Shown: positions 1 through 8,866, counted from the first letter of the stretch. The stretch: 64,000 nucleotides of DNA from JBGLNJ01 sp041300525 (GCA_041300525.1 JBGLNJ010000001.1:744001-808000); one strand, 5' to 3'. Notes: generated by a model from the letters alone, not told the origin. Made by a program: numbers and translations.

Positions 1-419
1 TCCGTAGCAACCTGATCCAATGCCAGGCTTAGCTGATGTTCTATGGTCGTCCACATACTCATAGACTCATAGGGCTGCCCTGTTCTAAAGGAACGATCAA
101 AGGTCTGGGCGAGCGAGCCAGGCTCAAAGGTCAATTCCGAGAGCGCATCAAGTCGGGAAGGCAGAAAGCCGGTCGCCAGATAATAATCCACCTGAGCGCG
201 CCGGCTGACCAGAAAATTATTCACCAAGGATATTGCCGCGCGCTCTCACTCCGGATAGCCCTGCATGGCGCGCAACCGAACGCGGACAGGATGTTGGAAC
301 TCGAATTCTTTCAGCAGAGGAAAAAGAATTTTGTCGTCGTCCGGATCGTCCGTGATCACTGAGAACTCTATTTCGATCAAGATTGTTTTTCCATTCTCAG
401 CTTTTACCAACTGGGCCAC
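1..419 (-). pseudogene. Decayed extracellular solute-binding protein (N- and C-terminal pieces only)
   Basis: The minus strand encodes about 57 codons from a GTG at 419 to an in-frame TGA at 246-248, then stays open in the same frame to the window edge. The first piece resembles the mature N-terminus of a family 1 sugar-binding protein (TILIEIEFSVITDDP, then PLLKEFEFQH). The second resembles the C-terminal helices (SLVNNFLVSRRAQVDYYLA, TGFLPSR). Such proteins are normally 400 residues or more, so roughly 300 central residues are missing and the join carries a stop. The GTG overlaps the end of the YhfX-like gene. I infer an internal deletion in a former last gene of the sugar operon. The assignment rests on remembered family motifs, not a search. 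Confidence 0.55.
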
Positions 420-1603
420 TTGGCCGCTTGTCCATCAGGAGTCCAAATTCCCTCAATGGTCGGTTCACCCCTAGAGATGCCCGAGATGGGAACCACGTAT
501 GCGCGGGTGAAAAAGGCTTGCGCACGGAAACCAAAGATGACCGTATCACCGGGGCGAATGGGCTTGCCACCATCGGGTTCCAGAATCCCATAGTAATCAA
601 TCGCCGAGGGTGAGGGCAATGTGGCGCTGACGACATGGTTCATGGCCGCGTCAGGCTCTGCCCCGACCAAGGCCCGGACAGCATATGCTGGAAAGACCGG
701 GTCAATGTAAAGCCCTCCTCCAAAGCAGTACGGGCGACCACTGTAGAGATGAGATATTTCTGATAGGTAAAGTATCGCCGGACTTTCCGGTAGATCACGA
801 ACCGCGTGTAGCGGTGTGGAGCCTGTCAATCCATGTCCAGGCTCGACCTGCGTCGCGCCGGCAGAAGCCAGCATGCCCATCACCGTGCTCGACGTTGTTC
901 CAGGCGCATTCACCTCGATCTTTTCTCGGCCGGCTGCTCTGAGGGTTTGCGCCGCCTTTTCAAGTGTCCTCAAGTTGGGTGTAGGGCCGACTTGGTCCGT
1001 CTTGGGGTCAAACAACAAAGCGGGAAATGTCGTGACCCCGGCAAATTTGGCATTGGGTAAGGCGTCGAGGGCATCCGCCACAGCGACGATTTCTGCGGCG
1101 GAAAAGCCTCCTTCATGTCCCATGTAAAAGGTATCGCCCTCGGCATAAATGCGAGCCAGCAATTGTTGACAGTGATTTACCTTGCCGCTCGCCTCTGATG
1201 CTTCTTGGGCCTTGTCATGGCTGAAAACGGTCCAGTAGTCGGGCTTTATTTTCGCGGCAGCCAGGGCTTCAGCTCGCGGGATTTGCACCAGGTGCCCGAT
1301 GTGGCCGACCCGATACCCCGCCTGATGGATCGGTCGAGCGCAAGCCATGTCCACCGCGACGTAGCTGTCAATTCCCCCGGCCGCAAGAGCGCGGAACGCA
1401 GCCGGGTTGCGGCCAAATTGCTTGCCCATGGCATAGACTTGCAGACCGAGTCGCCTGGCTTCATCTGCCAGGATGCGAGCGTTGGCCTGTATCGTATCCA
1501 AATCCAACACGTAGCTATTCGCGGGGATTTCACCCGCTTGATGCAAGTTGAGGGCAGCCGCAATCAAGGGCCGGTTGCGTCGCAAGAGTGTCTGCAAAAA
1601 CAT
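404..1603 (-). CDS. YhfX-family PLP-dependent enzyme (alanine racemase-like fold)
   Basis: The 399-residue product matches the length and motif order of Escherichia coli YhfX: MFLQTLLRRN at the start, the PLP-lysine segment YAMGKQFGRNP (Lys61), GHLVQIP, then GHGLTGSTP and the metal/active-site-like segments near the C-terminus (IDYYGIL, FRAQAFFTRA, SGISRGEP). The fold is that of alanine racemase and D-threonine aldolase, with PLP on the N-terminal barrel. The substrate of this family is not established. The gene follows the GH9 gene by 117 bases on the same strand as the sugar transporter, so it probably belongs to that operon. The family assignment is secure; the reaction is unknown. Confidence 0.8.
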   Translation of the reverse strand: MFLQTLLRRNRPLIAAALNLHQAGEIPANSYVLDLDTIQANARILADEARRLGLQVYAMGKQFGRNPAAFRALAAGGIDSYVAVDMACARPIHQAGYRVGHIGHLVQIPRAEALAAAKIKPDYWTVFSHDKAQEASEASGKVNHCQQLLARIYAEGDTFYMGHEGGFSAAEIVAVADALDALPNAKFAGVTTFPALLFDPKTDQVGPTPNLRTLEKAAQTLRAAGREKIEVNAPGTTSSTVMGMLASAGATQVEPGHGLTGSTPLHAVRDLPESPAILYLSEISHLYSGRPYCFGGGLYIDPVFPAYAVRALVGAEPDAAMNHVVSATLPSPSAIDYYGILEPDGGKPIRPGDTVIFGFRAQAFFTRAYVVPISGISRGEPTIEGIWTPDGQAAKWPSW

Positions 1604-1720
1604 GTTGACCTACCAGGGCGGCGACCCTGGCGCAGGGGCCAAGGGGGATGCCGCCCTATCGTCGTCGCCGTCAGCGAGTGAGGGCAGTCGGCATCTGCCC
1701 GCTGCTATCGCGTTTCTCGT

Positions 1721-3673
1721 CTAATACAGCCCTGCGATCAGGCGGGCGAATGCCAAGGGAGTGGTTGCCACAAAGTCAATGGCCGGTTCGACGCTTGGCC
1801 ACGAGATCACACTATCCAAATATACGGCGATCTCGTTATTGAAGGGCGCAAAGGGGTCGCTGCCATCGGGCGGGCAAGCTCGCATCTCTGACATCAGACC
1901 CAGATCCTCAAAATTCTCTGCGCCGTTGGGGCCGTTGACAGCCGCGCCCTTGACAAGCGGCCGCGTGCCGTCGAGCGACCCGACCAAGTTCGCCACCTGG
2001 TGTTGCATGCAGACGGGGAACGTGCTCCCGGCGCCAACAATCAGGCTTGTGCCCCAGGGATTCGAACCCAAGATCACGCCCAACTGCCGTCTGCCAAATT
2101 CGGCGTAGGTATGGGTGCCGCTCAACTCGTCATACAAGCTCGCCATGATGGCCAAGCCTTGCGAGTGGGACGTGAAATCAAAGTCGGCGTATGTGCGGCC
2201 AGCCCCAAAGGGATCCGTTTTGGCCTGTGCGATTCCGTTGTCAAGCTGCTTTTTGATATCTTTCAGCAAAGCGGCCTTGGTGACGTCAAGCCCTTGTGGA
2301 TTCCCCGCGTCTTTGATCGCGCGGTGCAGTTCATAGTGGGCCAGGCTGCTCACATCGTACAAGTTCAGCGTGTCCTCGGCATCGTTCGGGCCGGTGATAT
2401 AAGCATGTGCCCAACGAGCCGCTTTCCGCAAGTAAAACATCGGGTTAGTATGTGGCAGTCCGTGAGGCAAGTCTCCACCGGCTACGGCAAAGTATAGCTC
2501 AGTAGCCCCAAGCTCCAAGTCGTCGCGCCACTCGTTTTCGGGATAATAGTCATACGGAGAATATGTGAGTAGGTCGCCCTGGGGATCCGTATCCGCCAAG
2601 TCAAAGATATACTGCGCGCTCAGCAGGCACTTGTTCGCATACGCCGGGTATTTCGCTTTGTAGACCTGGTAGCACAACGCCAAGGCCGCCGTCATGCGCC
2701 CGGCCAGATTCGGGCTGATAAGTGATCCGGGTTTCCCGGCGCGAAAGACCGGCCGATTGCGGATGTACCGCGTGGCGACGCGACCGTCCCCGACGAAAGC
2801 ATCATCCTCTTCAGGCAACCGCCAGAGATCGTGATCGCCGACGATGGACTCGTTCCCGCTGCCGATCCCCACCTGGTAATAGAGTGTCTGGGTATCGTCG
2901 TCCCACATCTTTTGGAGCCAGTCCATCTCGAATTTCGTCTCTGCATACAAGTTAGCGGGCGTCCAGGGGCCAAGGAGGTCCGGGTGGTCGCGGACGGCCA
3001 TCAGCAAAAGGGCCTCAGCATAACTCGCCGTCTGTACGCCCTTGATGTAATCACCGGCATCGAACCAGCCGCCAGACACATCCCGAGGAGCCGCGCCCTT
3101 CACCGGCGCCAAGTCGCCCACCAATACGTCCTCTTCGTCATAGACGGGAATCTTGTAGACTGTGGCTGACCGATCGTTGAGATGTGAGGGCCGGCGGTTC
3201 ATCACCGAGCGAATGACATCCGGCCCATCTCGTTGAGCCTGGTAAAAGAAAACGGCATTCGGAAGCATGAAAGAATACAGGCGCTTGGCCGAGTCAATCC
3301 TAAAGCTGGGAGAAGTCGCTGCCGCAGGCTCGCTCACAACAATCGAGTACGTCCCCGGAGTGGTGACTGAAAAATCCAGCGCGTACACATCGGCGAAGCT
3401 CGAGCTCCATGAACCAAGCCGCTCCCCGACAGGGGCTGAAAACACCGTAACGCCATGTGAATTCTTGACGCTAAAGGTAGCCCCGGACGCTGGGGCACTC
3501 GCCATCAGATAGGCCCGTTTGGGCGCGTTCGTCTCATAGCCCACCTGATTGACACGCACAAAGGCGTTGGCGGCGGCCCCTACGGGTGCAAATCCGAATG
3601 TCGTAAGCGGGACCGATGCGGCCAGCACACTCGCAACCAGCGCGAAAACGACTTTTCTGAAAGAGCTTTTCAT
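1721..3673 (-). CDS. Secreted glycoside hydrolase family 9 (endoglucanase-type)
   Basis: The start is the ATG at 3673, preceded by GGGAGG about ten bases upstream; the frame stays open further upstream but without a ribosome site. The 650-residue product begins with a Sec signal peptide (about residues 1-35), then an Ig-like CelD_N domain (about 37-125, VRVNQVGYETNAPKRAYL), then the GH9 (alpha/alpha)6 catalytic domain. The DAGDY motif holding the nucleophile-activating aspartates is at 205-209, and the C-terminal NNE motif with the acid glutamate is near 612-614. GH9 enzymes cleave beta-1,4-glucans by inversion. Its place behind a sugar ABC transporter suggests extracellular attack on cellulose or another beta-glucan with uptake of the oligosaccharides. 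Exact specificity cannot be read from sequence alone. Confidence 0.92.
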   Translation of the reverse strand: MKSSFRKVVFALVASVLAASVPLTTFGFAPVGAAANAFVRVNQVGYETNAPKRAYLMASAPASGATFSVKNSHGVTVFSAPVGERLGSWSSSFADVYALDFSVTTPGTYSIVVSEPAAATSPSFRIDSAKRLYSFMLPNAVFFYQAQRDGPDVIRSVMNRRPSHLNDRSATVYKIPVYDEEDVLVGDLAPVKGAAPRDVSGGWFDAGDYIKGVQTASYAEALLLMAVRDHPDLLGPWTPANLYAETKFEMDWLQKMWDDDTQTLYYQVGIGSGNESIVGDHDLWRLPEEDDAFVGDGRVATRYIRNRPVFRAGKPGSLISPNLAGRMTAALALCYQVYKAKYPAYANKCLLSAQYIFDLADTDPQGDLLTYSPYDYYPENEWRDDLELGATELYFAVAGGDLPHGLPHTNPMFYLRKAARWAHAYITGPNDAEDTLNLYDVSSLAHYELHRAIKDAGNPQGLDVTKAALLKDIKKQLDNGIAQAKTDPFGAGRTYADFDFTSHSQGLAIMASLYDELSGTHTYAEFGRRQLGVILGSNPWGTSLIVGAGSTFPVCMQHQVANLVGSLDGTRPLVKGAAVNGPNGAENFEDLGLMSEMRACPPDGSDPFAPFNNEIAVYLDSVISWPSVEPAIDFVATTPLAFARLIAGLY

Positions 3674-3869
3674 GGGAATAATCCTCCCTTTGTGGAATTC
3701 CCCCGGTTCAAAACAGGTGGCAACGAACCCAATGGCTCGATTTAACATTCGTCGGCCCCGGCATGACCTGCCGACAAATGTCCATCACTTTCGTGCAGCG
3801 CGCTCTACTGTCTTGACGGGGGCACAACCGGGCCTGCGGGTCGAACCCCGTTCGATGACGGAGACTTGT

Positions 3870-4979
3870 TTACTCCTTGATCCCCGTCAGCTTGATGCCC
3901 TGGATAAACTGCTTTTGCGCAAAAAAGAAGCCAATGATGATGGGGACGGTAAAGACTACTGAAGCGGCCATCAGCATGTTCCAGAGAATCTGGCGCTGCC
4001 CCTGAAAGTCCGCCAGCCCCAGGGCCATCGTAAAGACCTTGGGGCTGGTAAGGTAGATGAGCGGGGCCTGAAAGTCATTCCAGTTGAACAGGAATGTCGT
4101 AATCATCACTACCGCCAGGGCGGGCCTGGAGAGAGGTATAACGACCCTGGCAAAGATATCCAACTCTGAAGCGCCGTCAATCCGTGCTGCGTCGCACAAT
4201 TCTTCCGGGATGGTCCTGTAGAACTGGCGCAGCAGAAAGATGTCGTAGGCGTTGCCAAAGAATTGCGGGACGATCAGCGGCAGGAAAGTGTTGCCCCAAT
4301 GGAACACGTCGTTAAAGAGAACGTATTGAGGGATCATGATCGCCTGGAAAGGCAGCATGATGGTCCCCATGACGAAGATAAACAGCAGATCCCGGCCGGG
4401 AAAGTTGATGCGGGCAAAGCCATAAGCGACCACGGCGCAGGATGCCGTGGTGCCGATGATGCCAAAGAGGCAGATAATCAGGCTGTTGCGCAGATAGGTA
4501 AAGATCGTGGCCCCCGATCCCGCACGGGGGTTAAAGTTCATCGCGTCAATATAGTTCTGCCAACGAAACCCTACCTGCATGATTGGCTCGGCAAACTTCA
4601 TTCGCACTTTGGGAAAGGTCTGGGTGGGATCGCGGGGGTCCACAAAATCGCCTATGCTTTCCTCTAGTTTGACCAGGGCGAGCTGGCGCACCTGATTATC
4701 AATGGTGACATCGTACAGCGGTAGCTCCTGGCCGTTCACAGTCACCATAGTGTTGACGTAGGGCAACAAACGGAGTGGCGTGTGAAAGACATCGCGGTCC
4801 GCTTTGAAAGAAGTCGCCACCATCCAGAGCAAGGGGAGCGCGAAGAACAGGCCCACTCCAATAATGAGGCAGTGCTTAGCCAAGTCCAGAAGGATCTTCT
4901 TGACCTGGTGACGGCGGTGTCCCCGTCGTTCTACCGCAAGTCTGGATGCAAGCGTTGAAGAGATCTCCAAGTTTTCCAT
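3870..4979 (-). CDS. Carbohydrate ABC transporter permease, MalG type
   Basis: Inner-membrane permease of a sugar importer, 369 residues. TM1 is about residues 36-56. The cytoplasmic EAA-like loop that contacts the ATPase is at about 260-283 (LCDAARIDGASELDIFARVV). MalG-type permeases are usually 270-300 residues; this one has about 90 extra residues between TM1 and TM2 (about 60-150), predicted to be extracytoplasmic. It starts 4 bases after the MalF-type gene, so the two are coupled. No ATPase gene is present in the operon, so a shared MsmX/UgpC-type ATPase elsewhere is likely. The next gene, GH9, is 196 bases downstream. Confidence 0.92.
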   Translation of the reverse strand: MENLEISSTLASRLAVERRGHRRHQVKKILLDLAKHCLIIGVGLFFALPLLWMVATSFKADRDVFHTPLRLLPYVNTMVTVNGQELPLYDVTIDNQVRQLALVKLEESIGDFVDPRDPTQTFPKVRMKFAEPIMQVGFRWQNYIDAMNFNPRAGSGATIFTYLRNSLIICLFGIIGTTASCAVVAYGFARINFPGRDLLFIFVMGTIMLPFQAIMIPQYVLFNDVFHWGNTFLPLIVPQFFGNAYDIFLLRQFYRTIPEELCDAARIDGASELDIFARVVIPLSRPALAVVMITTFLFNWNDFQAPLIYLTSPKVFTMALGLADFQGQRQILWNMLMAASVVFTVPIIIGFFFAQKQFIQGIKLTGIKE

Positions 4980-4983
4980 GGTC

Positions 4984-5946
4984 TCATCCTGAATAATAAG
5001 TATATCGCTCAGAAACCCGCAGGCTCACGGCAGTGCAGGCCAGGATCACCAGAAACAGAATCCAGGCCATGGCCGAGGCGTACCCCATCTTTAAGAATTG
5101 AAAGCCGTTCTGGTAGAGGTAAATGCTGTAAAACAAAGTAGAGTTGAGCGGCTGTCCAACGGGGCTGGTACCAGCATAGTTGGCAGAGCTAACGCGCGAA
5201 AAGATATACGCCTGGGTAAAGTACTGAAACATGACGATCATGCCGATGATCAGATTATAGACCGTGATCGGCGACACCATCGGAATGGTGACATGTCTCA
5301 TCCGTTGCCACCAGCTTGCGCCATCCAGTTCAGCCGCCTCGAGCAGGTGGACCGGCACGTCTTGGAGGCCAGAGAGATAGATGATCATGGTGTTGCCCGT
5401 GCCCCACAGGGCGAGCAAAAGGAGCGCCGGCTTGGACCAGTTGGGATCCCTAAACCAGTTAGGCCCATCTATGCCGGCAAATCCAAGCGCAGTGTTGAGC
5501 AAACCATATTGCGGGTTGAGCACCCATATCCAGAGCAGGGTGCTGGCTACTAGCGGAACGATGGAAGGAATGTAATACATCACCCGATAGATAGATTGGC
5601 CTGGCACTTTGATGTTCAACAAGACAGCGCACGAGAAAGAGAACACGAGGATAAGCGGCACCCCGATGACCACTATATAACCCGTATTGGCGAGAGCGAT
5701 CCAAAAATATTTATCCTTGAACAGGTCAATGTAATTCTTCAATCCCACCCACTTGAGCGCTTGGTGGAAAGAAAAATCGTTAAAGCTGTAGATCAGTGAA
5801 GCTACCATCGGATAAAGCGCGAACACCAGAAACCCGATGAGCCAGGGCGAGAGAAAAAGCATCCCCAGCCGAAAGTTCCTGCGGGTTCGCTTGCTCCAGG
5901 TGAAGGGGTTATAGGCACGTTCTACACGGACGGCAGAAGCACTCAT
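4984..5946 (-). CDS. Carbohydrate ABC transporter permease, MalF type
   Basis: A 320-residue permease with six expected membrane segments, the first at about residues 27-52. The EAA loop is at about 203-222 (LEAAELDGASWWQRMRHVT) and docks on the ATPase. It forms a heterodimer with the MalG-type protein encoded 4 bases downstream and receives substrate from the lipoprotein encoded just upstream. A strong hairpin separates it from the binding-protein gene, as often seen where the binding protein is made in excess over the permeases. Confidence 0.93.
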   Translation of the reverse strand: MSASAVRVERAYNPFTWSKRTRRNFRLGMLFLSPWLIGFLVFALYPMVASLIYSFNDFSFHQALKWVGLKNYIDLFKDKYFWIALANTGYIVVIGVPLILVFSFSCAVLLNIKVPGQSIYRVMYYIPSIVPLVASTLLWIWVLNPQYGLLNTALGFAGIDGPNWFRDPNWSKPALLLLALWGTGNTMIIYLSGLQDVPVHLLEAAELDGASWWQRMRHVTIPMVSPITVYNLIIGMIVMFQYFTQAYIFSRVSSANYAGTSPVGQPLNSTLFYSIYLYQNGFQFLKMGYASAMAWILFLVILACTAVSLRVSERYTYYSG

Positions 5947-5949
5947 GGT

Positions 5950-5993
5950 CCCTCACTTGTGAGGGTTGTGGGCACGGGTTGCCCACAACCCTC
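5950..5993. repeat. Strong hairpin between binding-protein and permease genes
   Basis: A perfect 14-bp stem (GAGGGTTGTGGGCA at 5961-5974 and its complement at 5980-5993) has a 5-base loop. It partly overlaps a smaller hairpin, CCCTCAC-TT-GTGAGGG, at 5950-5965. There is no T-tract, so it is not a simple terminator. By analogy with malE-malF spacers it may protect the upstream binding-protein mRNA and reduce read-through into the permease genes. Confidence 0.7.
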
Positions 5994-6036
5994 CGCTATG
6001 ACGTCGGATGTGACATCACATCAAACATCTACTCTG

Positions 6037-7455
6037 CTATTTGACCTGTGCCCAGGCCTCTTTCAGCTTTGGCTCAAACTCCTTCTGGATGTCGTTCATC
6101 AACTTGGCCGGGTCAACGTTTTCGGCCCAGATTTGCTCCTCGGCCTTGCCGATCGCGTCGTTGAGTTCCGCGTTGATGGGAGAACTGAGTAGGCCGGAGG
6201 AATTGGGGTTGGCCATGATGTCAATAAAGGTCTGGAAATTCTTGATCGTCTTGAAGCGTGGGTCTTGAGCGGCCGTCTTGCTGCTGGGCAAGTTCGCAAA
6301 CTGGTACATGATCTCGGCCACGACTTGCGGCGATTCCATCCACGCCAGCAACTTGGCGGTGGCTTGCTTGTTCTTGGTGCTGGCCGGCACTATGACGATG
6401 GTTCCGCCGACCGTCGAGCTGCCATACTTGTCCAGCCTGTTCGCTGCAACGGGGATCGGGGCCACGCCATAATTCAATTCAGGCGCGAACTTGGGAATGA
6501 AATTAGGGCCGGTCACCCACTCGCCGTCTATCGCCATCGCGACTTTGCCGGCGAAAAAGCCGTTCTCCGAGGAAGCGTAATCGCCAAAGCCCGACTGGAA
6601 GTCAAGCACCTTCGCGGCGCCGTACTTTTTGTAGAAACTCTGCGCCCACTTGTACGAGTCAATGTTGCCTTGCGAGTTCACCGTCAACGTACGACCGCCA
6701 TCGGCATAGTTGCTGCCTCCGAATAGGTAGTTGATGGTGCCCTGCTGGCTCCACGGAAAGGCGGGGATGAACCCCATCTGGGTATAGTTCCCCTTGGCAT
6801 CTTTCTTGGTCAGCTTTTCGGCATATTGGTTCAGTTCATCCAGAGTCTTGGGAGGCTTTTCAGGATCCAGGCCGGCCTCCTCAAAAAGATCCTTGTTCCA
6901 GAACAGGGCATTCGTGTCGGTGCCCCAGGGGAGGCATGCCAGCTTGCTGCCCTGCTCGCACACCACCTTCGCGGCCGGGAAGACGTCGTTCAAGTCGAGG
7001 CCGCCCACAGTGGACACTTCTTTGAGATCCAGCGTCAGGCCCTGGTAGGCCAGGGACTGTGCCAGAGTGGAATTGCTCATCGCGATCACGTCGGGCGCGT
7101 CCGAGCTACTCAGCGCCGCCAGGATTTTGTCCATGGGCGCCGGGCAAACGACCTCCACCTCGACGTTATTGGCCTTGGCGTACTTGGCAAATTCATCCTG
7201 GAACAACTTGGGATTATCCGACATTTCGACCCAGACCTTGAGCTTGACGGGAGCGGGCAGAGCTGTCGGAGGAGTGGTCGGCTTGGGTTGCGGGACGGCA
7301 GTCGGCTGGGAAACGGCTGTCGGTTGAGTGACGGCAGTCGGCTGGGGAACAGCCGTTGGCTGGGGAGCCGGAGTCGCTGCTGGGGCACAGGCAGTCAACA
7401 ACAGGCTCAACACGACGAACGAGGCCACAAGGGCGAATAGCTGTCGAGTTTTCAT
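6037..7455 (-). CDS. Sugar ABC transporter substrate-binding lipoprotein
   Basis: The 472-residue product has a lipoprotein signal with lipobox LLTAC and lipidated Cys23. A Pro/Thr-rich tether (about 24-67) follows, with several tandem QPTAV units. The mature domain is a family 1 solute-binding protein (KLKVWVEMSDNPKLFQDEF, then APDVIAMSNSTL and WSQQGTINYLFGG). It would sit on the outer face of the cytoplasmic membrane and deliver an oligosaccharide to the permeases encoded downstream. The start has AAAGGAGAG a few bases upstream. Neighbours suggest a beta-glucan oligosaccharide, which is inference. Confidence 0.93.
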   Translation of the reverse strand: MKTRQLFALVASFVVLSLLLTACAPAATPAPQPTAVPQPTAVTQPTAVSQPTAVPQPKPTTPPTALPAPVKLKVWVEMSDNPKLFQDEFAKYAKANNVEVEVVCPAPMDKILAALSSSDAPDVIAMSNSTLAQSLAYQGLTLDLKEVSTVGGLDLNDVFPAAKVVCEQGSKLACLPWGTDTNALFWNKDLFEEAGLDPEKPPKTLDELNQYAEKLTKKDAKGNYTQMGFIPAFPWSQQGTINYLFGGSNYADGGRTLTVNSQGNIDSYKWAQSFYKKYGAAKVLDFQSGFGDYASSENGFFAGKVAMAIDGEWVTGPNFIPKFAPELNYGVAPIPVAANRLDKYGSSTVGGTIVIVPASTKNKQATAKLLAWMESPQVVAEIMYQFANLPSSKTAAQDPRFKTIKNFQTFIDIMANPNSSGLLSSPINAELNDAIGKAEEQIWAENVDPAKLMNDIQKEFEPKLKEAWAQVK

Positions 7456-7544
7456 CTTCTATCTCTCCTTTGAAATATTTGAGGTTCTTATCCTTTGATG
7501 AATAATGTGGTTTCAGGTTTTGTTTTTTTCCTGTAGCACCTCCT

Positions 7545-8576
7545 TCAAGACGAGCGGGCGGCCGGGCAGCCGCATGACTCTCGAATGACCAGTTCCGTCG
7601 GCAACAAGACTAGAGGCTCCGCTTGACCTGTGCGGATCAGGCTCACGAGTTGGCGCACGGCTATCTTGCCTAAATCGTATGTGGGCGCGCGAACGGTCGT
7701 GAGGGGAGGCGTGAGATACGCGGACAAACGCTGATCGTCAAAACCAACCACGGCCACGTCCTCAGGCACCCGTTTGCCCAACTCTTTCAGGCCCTCCAAG
7801 ACGCCAATTCCGCCCTCGTCGTCGCCAGAAAAGATCGCGTCTACGGCCACACCGGACTCGAGCAGTTTCTTGACCGAAGCTTTGGCCGCCTTGCGGTTGA
7901 ATTCGCCGAGTGCGATCAGGCCGGGATCGAAGGCAATGCCATGCGCTTCCAGCGCCTCTTGGTAGCCCATCTCGCGCCAGTGCGAGTCTTCGTGTCCTGG
8001 GGGGCCTTTGAAGTAAGCGATTCGTCGGCGGCCATGCGCTTCAATCAGGTGCTCTACGATTTTGCGCGAAGCCGCCTTGTTTTCGACCGTGACACAGGGT
8101 ATGCTCATAGAATTCGGCGGCGATTGATGGATGAGTACCATCGGGAATCCCTGTTCGTAACAAAAGGTCAACGCGGCCTCGCTCAAGCTTTCGGCAAAAA
8201 CCAGTAGCCCGTCTGTATTGTGCGCTCCCAGCGAACGGGGAAACTCTTCACGAGGGCGAGGGCGGTTGGTGGTGGAGATCAACAAGTCGAAACCTGCTTC
8301 GCTGGCGGCGGTTTCTATGCCGTAAAGCAGAGGGGCAAAGAAATCTTCGTGGATGTTGGTCAGCAACAGGCCGATGGTATTGGTCTTTCTGGTCGCCAGG
8401 TTCCTAGCAGCGGTGCGGGGAACATATTTCAGTTCCGCCACGGCAGCTTGGACGCGGGCAATCGTTTCAGGAGCGACTACCGCGGTGTTGTTGAGGACAC
8501 GGCTGACCGTGGCGACAGAGATTCCCGCGTGTTTGGCGACATCGAATATCGTCACGGAAGTTTTGCGACTTGGCAT
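7545..8576 (-). CDS. LacI-family transcriptional repressor of the sugar operon
   Basis: The 343-residue protein has an N-terminal LacI helix-turn-helix and hinge (TIFDVAKHAGISVATVSRVL, then VPRTAARNLATRKTNTIGLL) and a periplasmic-binding-protein-like effector domain. Thr/Val/Ser residues of the recognition helix are typical of the family. It is the first gene of the minus-strand operon, 89 bases ahead of the binding-protein gene, and a doubled palindromic operator sits on its own promoter. Autoregulation together with the transport, GH9 and YhfX genes is therefore likely, relieved by a sugar produced by the hydrolase. Confidence 0.93.
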   Translation of the reverse strand: MPSRKTSVTIFDVAKHAGISVATVSRVLNNTAVVAPETIARVQAAVAELKYVPRTAARNLATRKTNTIGLLLTNIHEDFFAPLLYGIETAASEAGFDLLISTTNRPRPREEFPRSLGAHNTDGLLVFAESLSEAALTFCYEQGFPMVLIHQSPPNSMSIPCVTVENKAASRKIVEHLIEAHGRRRIAYFKGPPGHEDSHWREMGYQEALEAHGIAFDPGLIALGEFNRKAAKASVKKLLESGVAVDAIFSGDDEGGIGVLEGLKELGKRVPEDVAVVGFDDQRLSAYLTPPLTTVRAPTYDLGKIAVRQLVSLIRTGQAEPLVLLPTELVIRESCGCPAARSS

Positions 8577-8595
8577 ACGCCATAATCCAGTAGAA

Positions 8596-8650
8596 TGTAA
8601 GCGTTTTCTGTAAACGCTTACATTATATCGCAGTTCTCACGCCAAGTCAA
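8596..8650 (-). promoter_or_regulatory. Sugar-operon promoter with two abutting LacI/CcpA-like operators
   Basis: On the minus strand a -35 box TTGACT (8650-8645) and a -10 box TATAAT (8627-8622) are 17 bases apart. Immediately downstream are two 14-bp sites that fit the cre/LacI-family consensus, TGTAAGCGTTTTCT (8596-8609) and TGTAAACGCTTACA (8609-8622), sharing one base. Together they form an 11-bp inverted repeat with a 5-base spacer. The predicted transcript start falls inside this block, so a bound repressor would directly block initiation of the lacI-like gene and the genes behind it. Confidence 0.88.
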
Positions 8651-8660
8651 GTATCGATTT

Positions 8661-8754
8661 CTGGTGATTACCCACAAGTCCGATTTTGCCTGTAAAATCA
8701 AGGGGGCCAAGTGCCCGATTTTCGGCCACATTTCGACTTGTGGGCAATCACCAG
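8661..8754. repeat. Inverted repeat with 20-bp arms
   Basis: CTGGTGATTACCCACAAGTC at 8661-8680 is repeated in inverse orientation at 8735-8754 with one mismatch, enclosing 54 bases that contain further short palindromic words (GCCCGATTTTCGGCC). The gap 8577-8866 otherwise shows no credible gene. This could be a small palindromic mobile element remnant; no target duplication is evident. Confidence 0.7.
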
Positions 8755-8866
8755 TCAATTTGCAGGGTGATGAATCTTTAGAAATGGGGGTCAGACACGT
8801 GCGAAGGTGCGCGGTCAGGGTGACTGGAGACAGAATGCCGTCGTTGGCGCTGGCAGAGTGATGGAG

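Noticed and set aside
3820..3860. GGGGTTCGACCC-type T-loop on the minus strand before the MalG gene stop
   Set aside because: No acceptor, D or anticodon stems fit around it.
7288..7370. QPTAV tandem repeat in the binding lipoprotein as a mobile or regulatory repeat
   Set aside because: It is an in-frame flexible linker after the lipidated Cys, common in surface lipoproteins of this kind.
8664..8861. 65-codon plus-strand open frame upstream of the YdcF remnant
   Set aside because: Starts in the inverted repeat, has no ribosome site and no domain character.
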